Shown in pieces: positions 1 to 5,213 of a stretch of DNA of 5,213 bases (within the stretch, counting starts at the first letter, position 1; the number at the start of each line of letters is the position of its first letter). This stretch comes from Phyllobacteriaceae bacterium (GTDB taxonomy: Bacteria > Pseudomonadota > Alphaproteobacteria > Rhizobiales > Devosiaceae). The stretch lies in contig JAAZLP010000480.1 of NCBI GenBank assembly GCA_012799265.1, forward strand, positions 1 to 5,213. The letters run 5' to 3'. A program made the position numbers and the translations under genes. A model generated the notes under the pieces. That model did not search any database, was not told the origin of the DNA, and saw only the letters and a program-made list of their open reading frames with translations.

Positions 1-3000
1 CCATCGGTCATCACCACGACATGCTTAGCCGCGGCGTCGACGCCAGAGAGCATGTCCATCGCATCGGCAAGACCGGGTAGGATGTCCGTACCGCCGCCAG
101 GGTCAAAACCGGTAAGAGCTCGTTCAACCGCCCCGGGATTACCTTCGATCCTGGTCAGCGGCAGCAGGCGGCGTGCCTCAGCGTCAAAAACGATGATGCC
201 CACCTGGCTCTGTGGATTGAGCAATTCAGTCGCCGAAACCGTCGCTATCTTGGCCACGTCGAGACGGCTGGCGGTGCCGACGGACTGCTGCATCGACCCG
301 GACCGGTCGAGTACAAATACCATGGCAACTTCTGGCGCATCCTGCGGCACGCGGCTCGAAAGCGGAGAAAGATCTTCGAGCGGCGTACCGAAATAGCCAC
401 CCGGACCAAAACTGTTCTGCCCGCCCAGAATGACAAGGCCCATGCCATGTTCGGCCACGAGTGACTGGATCATCGTCTGCTGTCCGGTTGTCAGAGACAG
501 GGCCGGCGTGTCGAGCAGAACGATGGCACCGAAATCCAGCCAATCGCGCATCTGGAACGGAGCCCGCTGCGGCGCCATCACTGTCACATCGAGCCCCTGC
601 TCCACCAGCAAACGACCGAAAGCTTCGCCATGCAGCTCTTCGGCAGCGATAATGGCAATCGGGCGCACCGGTGCCGCGCTTAGCAACTGGGTCAGTGCAT
701 CGTTCTCGGCATAGCCCGCTGCGCCAACGATGCGCAGCTCGATTACCGCCTCATCGGCTTCAATCTGTGGCAGCGCAGCTTCGATACGGTTCTGACCAGC
801 GACGAGGTCAGTGTCCTGTGTGGCAATTACCTCTCCGTCGACGACGACTTCAACCGTAGCAGTCTGCTCGCTACCGCTGTGAACTAGCGCCGTCAGGAGC
901 GGTGTCTCTCCGCGGTGCAGGATGCGCGGCAGGTCTAGACGGTCGACGGAGACCTCACCGGCATCACTCTCGACGATGGGAAGGTGATGGACTGGTACGC
1001 TGCCAAAGCCATCCTGCGTCGGCATGTGAGTAACGTCCCCGGCGAGGACGATATTGCCGTCGGCCCCGTCGGGCAGCATGGCACGCGCAAGCTTGAGGGC
1101 TTCTTCGCCATTAGGTACGCGAAGAGCTGTAGTGGCGGGGATTACCCCTGCCCCAATATCGGCAGCGAGGCGGGGCGTTCCGCCGGCGGCTACTGCACCC
1201 ATGGCACTGGTGGCGTCGGCATCAAAGTCGGACGCGAGCAATACGACCTCATTTGACCGCTTCATCCAAGGTATGGGCAGGTTGAAAATAGCGGCGATCA
1301 GAAGCGCCAGCGTCACGAGCCGCAGCAGCCAAACCTTCGGTGGCCGCTGCTGGCGCCAACCCGATATCAGCGCTTCTAGGATCAGCACTCCGAGGGCTAC
1401 ACCTACGAGCCAGGGTGCAATGCCAACGGGGAGTTCAAAAGGCGCGTTAGAGGTGGTGGCATCGACAGACAGCGCCAAGGGCTGCGGATTGACCGCGATC
1501 AGGGTCGGGCCAACCTGATAGATACCGGCGCGCTTGGGAACAAAGGGACCGTGCGGTACAGTCTCGCCAGAAACCTCGCCACCAGACATGACGAGAGGTT
1601 GCCCCACCAGCCGAGCGTCCACGCGGCATGGCAGGCCCACGGTGCAACTTGTTGCCGGGACTTCATCCGGGGAGACGCCCATCCAACTGATGAGATTGGA
1701 CACGAAGACGGGGAATGCAGACAGTTCGGGCCAGTTGGACGCTGCGGGGTCGAAACCCAACCGTACTTGGCGACCACTGCTTGTTGAGGCTGCTGTAATC
1801 AGCGCAACGCCATCGGCAGCGAGCAGGACCATTTCGTCAGCGCGCGGCGTCAGGCCATAGGCAGTCCGGATGGTGAGGGCCGACCAGTCGATGTTCCGGC
1901 TCACCGGATGGGTGTCGTCCCAGAAATCCGGGTCCACCTTGGCGAGCGGCTCACCGGAAGTGTGGATGGCAACGACATTGGTCGAGGGCATAACTGCGTC
2001 GGCGTCGCTGAGAATTGCCAACCCGTAATCCGTCGCATTGGTCGCCGCGCTGTCCTGGAAAACCTGCACGCCCGGCAGGGTACCGAAGGGACGCAGGAGC
2101 ACCTGCTCACCTTCACCGACATAGAGGATGTTGAGCTCCTCACGCGATGGATTGGCAACGAATAGAAGCTCGCTTCCCCCGTCAGAGGCGACGCTAGCTG
2201 TAACAATCCCTGCCTCGGGAAGTGTCAACTCGATCGAAAAAGCCTTTGCGTCGTCAGCGCTTACGGAGACACGCTGGCGCGTCCAGTCAAGCGGCGTGCG
2301 GTCAATGCCGCTCGCGTACTGTACGACAACTTCGTAGGTCCCGGTCTCAGCGGCAGTGATCTCGCCTTCCAGCGACCAGATGTTTTTCTCTAGATCCTTC
2401 GACACCAGCGTGGCAGCGAGCGCCACGTTGCGAAGTGGGACATCGACACGCTGCAAAGCAGTGCGCGCCTCCGGGAAAGCCGCGGTGAGTGCTTCGGGAA
2501 TTCCATTGGCACCGAGGACAACGAATGTCGCCTGTTCGTCGTTGTGCAGGATCGACGATGCCAGACGCTCAACGGTATTCCAGTCAGTGGGCGCATCGGC
2601 AAGGGAGATGCGGCCCAGAGCTGTCTCAACGGCTTCAGCGTCCCATGCCCAACGGGCAGCGACCAGCTCCGGCCCAGGGCCGCCTGAAATGACGGAAATT
2701 CGCTGTGGGACCGCACCGTTGCGGTTTGTCAGATCAGCCGCGAGACCTTCCCGAAGCTGATCAAAGTCACCGTCGCCCATTGCGCTCAGGGCAGCGTCTG
2801 TATCTGCCACGACAATGAGATGATCGGGAACGTCGCTCCTCCCCCAGAAAGGCTGGGTAAGCGCGGCCGCAAGAAGGGCCACGGCGACAAGCTGCAGGAT
2901 CAGGGGCAGCGTAATGGGGGGAACAAGCCGCGCTCGCGCCTTCTGCCCCGCCTGACCACGCAACTGCCTCCAGATAGCGAGGCTCGGCACGACTATTCGA

Positions 3001-3083
3001 TGCTGGCGTCGGCTATGCAGGAACCAGATCAACCCGGCCGCAAGCAGAAGCAGCCAGAAAAGCGGAGCGACAAAACCGATCAT
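1..3083 (-). CDS. BatA-like / glutamine-amidotransferase-like / VWA fusion membrane protein (3' end outside window)
   Basis: One uninterrupted frame of 1027 codons starts at ATG 3083-3081 and runs off the window without a stop. Residues 2-22 and 57-78 are membrane segments around an Arg/Lys-rich loop, the BatA N-terminal arrangement. Residues 88-193 look like a degenerate VWA domain (D94-T-D-A-A instead of DxSxS). Residues 440-468 (RLGFDP...FPVFVSNLISWM) match the late conserved block of BatA-type proteins. A second hairpin (556-576, 585-602, Arg-rich loop) begins a half resembling the VWA/glutamine-amidotransferase family: degenerate VWA-like 611-690, beta-sandwich-like 710-800, amidotransferase-like 806-908 (LGGQNSFGPGGY at 886-897), and VWA from about 917. 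The last VWA has a complete MIDAS: D926-R-S928-G-S930, T999 and D1027. By the positive-inside rule both large halves are periplasmic. The start overlaps the upstream stop, and weak GAGCGGAA lies 6 nt before it. The family assignment comes from recognised motifs; the function (metal-dependent protein binding in an envelope complex) is inferred. Confidence 0.9.
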   Translation of the reverse strand, partial: MIGFVAPLFWLLLLAAGLIWFLHSRRQHRIVVPSLAIWRQLRGQAGQKARARLVPPITLPLILQLVAVALLAAALTQPFWGRSDVPDHLIVVADTDAALSAMGDGDFDQLREGLAADLTNRNGAVPQRISVISGGPGPELVAARWAWDAEAVETALGRISLADAPTDWNTVERLASSILHNDEQATFVVLGANGIPEALTAAFPEARTALQRVDVPLRNVALAATLVSKDLEKNIWSLEGEITAAETGTYEVVVQYASGIDRTPLDWTRQRVSVSADDAKAFSIELTLPEAGIVTASVASDGGSELLFVANPSREELNILYVGEGEQVLLRPFGTLPGVQVFQDSAATNATDYGLAILSDADAVMPSTNVVAIHTSGEPLAKVDPDFWDDTHPVSRNIDWSALTIRTAYGLTPRADEMVLLAADGVALITAASTSSGRQVRLGFDPAASNWPELSAFPVFVSNLISWMGVSPDEVPATSCTVGLPCRVDARLVGQPLVMSGGEVSGETVPHGPFVPKRAGIYQVGPTLIAVNPQPLALSVDATTSNAPFELPVGIAPWLVGVALGVLILEALISGWRQQRPPKVWLLRLVTLALLIAAIFNLPIPWMKRSNEVVLLASDFDADATSAMGAVAAGGTPRLAADIGAGVIPATTALRVPNGEEALKLARAMLPDGADGNIVLAGDVTHMPTQDGFGSVPVHHLPIVESDAGEVSVDRLDLPRILHRGETPLLTALVHSGSEQTATVEVVVDGEVIATQDTDLVAGQNRIEAALPQIEADEAVIELRIVGAAGYAENDALTQLLSAAPVRPIAIIAAEELHGEAFGRLLVEQGLDVTVMAPQRAPFQMRDWLDFGAIVLLDTPALSLTTGQQTMIQSLVAEHGMGLVILGGQNSFGPGGYFGTPLEDLSPLSSRVPQDAPEVAMVFVLDRSGSMQQSVGTASRLDVAKIATVSATELLNPQSQVGIIVFDAEARRLLPLTRIEGNPGAVERALTGFDPGGGTDILPGLADAMDMLSGVDAAAKHVVVMTD
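3080..3083 (-). other. ATGA stop/start overlap between the DUF4175-like and BatA-VWA genes
   Basis: On the minus strand the four bases read ATGA: ATG (3083-3081) starts the BatA-VWA gene and TGA (3082-3080) ends the DUF4175-like gene. This is a classic arrangement for termination-reinitiation coupling and suggests the two products are made in linked amounts. Confidence 0.9.
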
Positions 3084-4459
3084 TGCGCGTTCCGCTCAAA
3101 ATAACGGGCAGCGACCTTGCGTCCGTCTGCCGGGATATATTCACGATCCGCCGTCTGGCTCGTGGTCGACGCCGTCTGCGCCCTGCCGCCGCTTACCGCA
3201 TCAGTAGTCGCGCTTGACGAAGCTTCCGGCACCATTTCGATGCGGATGCGTCCACCCTGCTGCGGTTCCGCGCTCAACACCATTTCTTCCGTCGGATCAA
3301 AACCGATGCGCGAGAACTCTTCGTCGGCCATGAAGTCTTCTTGCCCAAGGCCGGCAGCGTGAGAAACACCGCGTCCTGAATCCAATGCAGCTCCCAGAGG
3401 GGTTGCCCCAATGGCTCGCAGGCTTTCGGCCGGCATCAATTGTGGGCCCGGCCCTGAAGCGTCACCATCCAGTGCTCCAGTCATATCGCTCGCGACATCG
3501 GCGCCTTCGCCACCTTCATCGCCAACCTGCCCGCCAGCCAGGTCGCTTGGTGTTCCAAAGAGGGACGGATCAAAGCCAGGGAACTGCGCATTGGCGTATG
3601 GATCGACGGCAAGTTCCAGCTCCGGGCGTGCGCCCGGCGCATCCATCGGGTCCATGGAAGCGACAGCCTCACCCAATTCAAACAGGCGAGAACCTTCCGT
3701 TGCGCCCAACCAGCTCGGCGCTGTCTCGCCATAGCTGGCAGCAGCCTGATCGAGCAGATCGTTTATGATTGCCTGATGTTCCTCGGAAAGTTCTTCTGCC
3801 GGCGTCTCGGCCATTGCCTCGGCCAGTGTGCGGGCAATGGCGTCCAACAATGGATCGTCGCGAAGCTCGGCATCCTTGGACAGCATCTCACTGACAGCAG
3901 TCAGAGCTTCCGGATCAATCGCGGGCGCGACTGCGTCGGCGGTAATTGCCGTATCGGTTACAGGTGGAGGCAACTGTCGCAAATGGATTGCCGTCCCGAG
4001 CAGCACCACCAGTGCTGCCAGACCCAGCATGAAAAGTGGGGTCGCCAGCGGTATCAGGCGCTTCGGTGCTACATCTCCAGCGAGCTTCTCCACCTTGGCA
4101 AAGAGCGCACCCACGACCGCTGACCCTGCGTGTCGCCCGTCGACCAGTTCAACTGCTGTGCCATAGGCTTCTTCGAGGCCAGAATTCCGATCAAGCCAGA
4201 ATGCTTCGCTCCCCACCGGGCGCGCCTGGCTCTTCGCCAGGACAAAGGAACCGACGCCAGCAAGCAAAGCGGCACCGATGATAAGCAGAGGCGCATTGGT
4301 GCCAGGAAAGCCTAGCCGCTGACCAAGGAGCGAGATCACAAGGGCGGCGGCAGCCGCCAGGGCCACAGCCAACACGCCATGCAGAATGGCCCGCAGCCGA
4401 CGCCGCGCGATGACCGCATGGAGCGGTTCCAATATAGTACCGGTGGAAACCTGGGACAC
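3080..4459 (-). CDS. DUF4175-like membrane protein with large acidic periplasmic domain
   Basis: This 459-residue protein starts at GTG 4459-4457; the first internal Met is near residue 144, so no better ATG exists. Hydrophobic segments at about 24-46, 54-75 and 137-159, with basic residues RRRLR at 19-23, suggest a cytoplasmic N-terminus, a cytoplasmic loop 76-136 and a periplasmic region 160-459. The loop carries WLDRNSGLEEAYGTAVEL at 88-105, resembling a block in DUF4175-type proteins encoded beside BatA/VWA genes. Residues 183-245 are acidic and probably helical; 300-345 are rich in Gly, Asp, Ser and Pro and probably disordered. The C-terminus (YIPADGRKVAARYF, 441-454) resembles the short tail motif of related proteins in such clusters. 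At 459 residues it is shorter than typical DUF4175 proteins (about 800). It sits 2 nt after the S2P-like gene and overlaps the BatA-VWA gene by 4 nt, implying co-expression. The biochemical function is unknown, and the family link is by resemblance only. Confidence 0.85.
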   Translation of the reverse strand: MSQVSTGTILEPLHAVIARRRLRAILHGVLAVALAAAAALVISLLGQRLGFPGTNAPLLIIGAALLAGVGSFVLAKSQARPVGSEAFWLDRNSGLEEAYGTAVELVDGRHAGSAVVGALFAKVEKLAGDVAPKRLIPLATPLFMLGLAALVVLLGTAIHLRQLPPPVTDTAITADAVAPAIDPEALTAVSEMLSKDAELRDDPLLDAIARTLAEAMAETPAEELSEEHQAIINDLLDQAAASYGETAPSWLGATEGSRLFELGEAVASMDPMDAPGARPELELAVDPYANAQFPGFDPSLFGTPSDLAGGQVGDEGGEGADVASDMTGALDGDASGPGPQLMPAESLRAIGATPLGAALDSGRGVSHAAGLGQEDFMADEEFSRIGFDPTEEMVLSAEPQQGGRIRIEMVPEASSSATTDAVSGGRAQTASTTSQTADREYIPADGRKVAARYFERNAQ

Positions 4460-4473
4460 TGCTACACTGCCCC
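4457..4473 (-). promoter_or_regulatory. Weak start region of the DUF4175-like gene (GTG start)
   Basis: The upstream stop TAG (4464-4462) is followed after only 2 nt by GTG 4459-4457. The only purine-rich candidate for a Shine-Dalgarno is GGGG at 4473-4470, 10 nt upstream, which is weak. With a GTG start and no strong site, translation probably depends on ribosomes finishing the S2P-like gene. No in-frame ATG nearby offers an alternative. Confidence 0.5.
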
Positions 4474-5076
4474 AGTCATCAGGGCCTTCGCCAGCGTCTC
4501 AAACGGAGTCTGGCTGAGATTGTGCTGGAAAAAGATGATCAGCAGCAGCGCAGCAATGGACACCCAGAGCTGTCGCTTCAGAACCCATGCATAGGCCGCT
4601 GGCGCTATCGCCTGCAGGGCATAGCCGCCGAGAAAAGGCGGTAAGGGGATGATGTTTAGCGCGATGCTCCAGGCGGCGACTTGCGGTATCTCGCGGATCG
4701 TCCAGTCGACAAAGCCAGCACTGCTCGAAGGCCAATAACTGGCAACCAGCGGCAGAAGCAGAAGCACAAGCCGACTAACTACGAGAACAAGGACCGCGGC
4801 ACCAACGGCAACAAGCACCGGCGCGAGACGCCCGGCGGAACTAGCCTTGGGGTCAATCGCGACCGGCTTCACCCAACCGATACGACCGGCTATGGCAGCC
4901 ACCAGTCCGAAGATATCGATATGCACCATCGGGTTCGGCGCAATCTTACCGTCATAGGCAACACCCTTGTCACCAAGCAGCCGCCCCACGATGGCCAGTG
5001 CGAAGCCAAGCACTGTCAGGACAACGATTGCTGCAATGCCTCGGCCCAGAACCTGCTGGAATGTGAGGTCCAACAT
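4462..5076 (-). CDS. Site-2-protease-like (M50 family) membrane protein, catalytic residues missing
   Basis: This 204-residue polytopic membrane protein has the order of landmarks of short YwhC-type M50 (site-2) proteases. A first membrane helix (about 8-33) is followed by LLGD at 33-36, the NPxxHID motif at 48-54 (N48, P49, H52, D54), and GWVKPVAIDP at 67-76, matching the family's GW-KPV-V-P block. Then come a long hydrophobic stretch (84-112), the NIIPLPPFLGG motif at 141-151, and a last helix near 168-184. In active members HExxH lies 10 residues before the GD; here that place reads LGFAL (23-27), so both His ligands and the catalytic Glu are absent. The distal motif, normally N-LP-PPLDGG, has Leu149 instead of the zinc-binding Asp. 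The frame is intact and has a strong ribosome binding site, so decay of a dying gene is unlikely. I infer a pseudoprotease that binds or scaffolds membrane partners. Between the solute-binding gene and the DUF4175-like gene, it is probably part of the same complex. Confidence 0.85.
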   Translation of the reverse strand: MLDLTFQQVLGRGIAAIVVLTVLGFALAIVGRLLGDKGVAYDGKIAPNPMVHIDIFGLVAAIAGRIGWVKPVAIDPKASSAGRLAPVLVAVGAAVLVLVVSRLVLLLLPLVASYWPSSSAGFVDWTIREIPQVAAWSIALNIIPLPPFLGGYALQAIAPAAYAWVLKRQLWVSIAALLLIIFFQHNLSQTPFETLAKALMTGAV

Positions 5077-5081
5077 CCCCG

Positions 5082-5213
5082 CTATTCCTCCGGCAACCCA
5101 GCCTGCTCGAGGAGGGCTTGAAGATCGCCATTGGTGCGCAGGGACGCGATAGCCTCGTCCAGCATGGAGCGAAGATAAGTCTGGTTCGACGGCAGGCCGA
5201 TACCGATCTGGAC
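5082..5213 (-). CDS. C-terminal end of a probable family 3 periplasmic solute-binding protein (5' end outside window)
   Basis: The last 43 codons of a minus-strand gene enter the window in frame at base 5213 and end at TAG 5084-5082. The segment begins VQIGIGLPSN, then a helix-forming stretch with a SLRTNGDLQALLEQ motif. This resembles the end of family 3 solute-binding proteins, where a final strand of the form (Y/I)GIAL(P/R) is followed by a helix and the pattern A--L--DG-L--L. Such proteins bind amino acids or other small ligands in the periplasm; some relatives accompany quinoprotein dehydrogenases, but nothing here distinguishes these options. Only the tail is visible, so the signal peptide and ligand-binding residues cannot be judged. 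It lies 5 nt upstream of the S2P-like gene, whose ribosome binding site overlaps its last codons, so it is almost certainly the preceding gene of the same operon. That a coding sequence is present is more certain than the family. Confidence 0.65.
   Translation of the reverse strand, partial: VQIGIGLPSNQTYLRSMLDEAIASLRTNGDLQALLEQAGLPEE
5086..5091 (-). promoter_or_regulatory. Ribosome binding site of the S2P-like gene
   Basis: On the minus strand GGAGGA lies 9 nt before ATG 5076-5074. It is a near-perfect Shine-Dalgarno sequence and fixes the start of the 204-residue protein. It falls within the final codons (Pro-Glu-Glu) of the upstream solute-binding gene, so the two cistrons are tightly linked. 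Confidence 0.8.

Noticed and set aside
1054..1518. Plus-strand open frame of 154 codons
   Set aside because: It lies wholly antisense to the BatA-VWA gene, whose minus frame carries recognisable family motifs on both sides. The predicted peptide is Ser/Ala/Arg-rich with no recognisable domain, typical of a shadow frame in GC-rich DNA.
2356..2760. Plus-strand open frame of 134 codons
   Set aside because: Antisense to the BatA-like N-terminal half; its low-complexity Ser/Arg/Ala composition matches a shadow frame, and no ribosome binding site or domain was recognised.
2861..2872. GC-rich palindromic GCGGCCGC as a possible regulatory or terminator element
   Set aside because: It lies inside the second membrane segment of the BatA-VWA gene, encoding Ala-rich codons; it is a short chance palindrome without a following T-tract.
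4462..5076. Active site-2 protease annotation
   Set aside because: Automatic annotation would probably call this a site-2 protease, but HExxH and the distal zinc-binding Asp are both absent, so proteolytic activity is not supported.
4681..5121. Plus-strand open frame of 146 codons crossing the S2P-like gene and the solute-binding gene tail
   Set aside because: It spans two minus-strand coding genes that have family motifs and a strong ribosome binding site, and its polar peptide resembles no family I know.
1..5213. Methanol dehydrogenase (mxa/mox) accessory cluster
   Set aside because: A solute-binding protein near VWA proteins recalls mxaJ with mxaC/mxaL, but no dehydrogenase, cytochrome or MoxR gene is visible. 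The S2P-like and fusion genes do not match that cluster, so the symbols were not assigned.

Overview
The window is a densely packed stretch of one bacterial operon, read entirely from the minus strand (right to left). Four genes occupy essentially every base, with junctions of 5 nt, 2 nt and a 4-nt overlap. The DNA is GC-rich (near 60% by eye) and codon third positions favour G/C. Together with the protein families, this suggests a proteobacterium, most plausibly an alphaproteobacterium. I cannot name a genus.

In transcription order the genes are: (1) 5213-5082, the last 43 codons of a protein that looks like the C-terminus of a family 3 periplasmic solute-binding protein; (2) 5076-4462, a 204-residue polytopic membrane protein with the layout of a site-2 protease (peptidase family M50) but without the HExxH motif and the distal zinc-ligand Asp, so apparently a pseudoprotease; (3) 4459-3080, a 459-residue protein with three membrane segments and a large acidic C-terminal domain predicted to be periplasmic, resembling DUF4175-type proteins; (4) 3083 to beyond base 1, a very long open frame (1027 codons seen, no stop). 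Gene 4 encodes a BatA-like N-terminal half joined to a second half with another membrane hairpin, a beta-sandwich-like segment, a class I glutamine-amidotransferase-like domain and a C-terminal von Willebrand factor A (VWA) domain with a complete metal-ion-dependent adhesion site (MIDAS).

BatA/VWA proteins and DUF4175-like proteins are typically found beside a MoxR-family AAA+ ATPase and a DUF58 protein. None of those partners is visible here, and they may lie outside the window. My inference is that genes 2-4 form an envelope complex: the DUF4175-like and BatA-VWA proteins present large domains to the periplasm, the catalytically dead S2P-like protein acts as a membrane scaffold or substrate-binding subunit, and the solute-binding protein may sense a ligand. 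The substrate and pathway cannot be read from the sequence.

There is no gene-free stretch over 300 bases. I see no RNA gene, mobile element, CRISPR array, long repeat or convincing terminator. The plus-strand open frames are antisense shadows of these genes.
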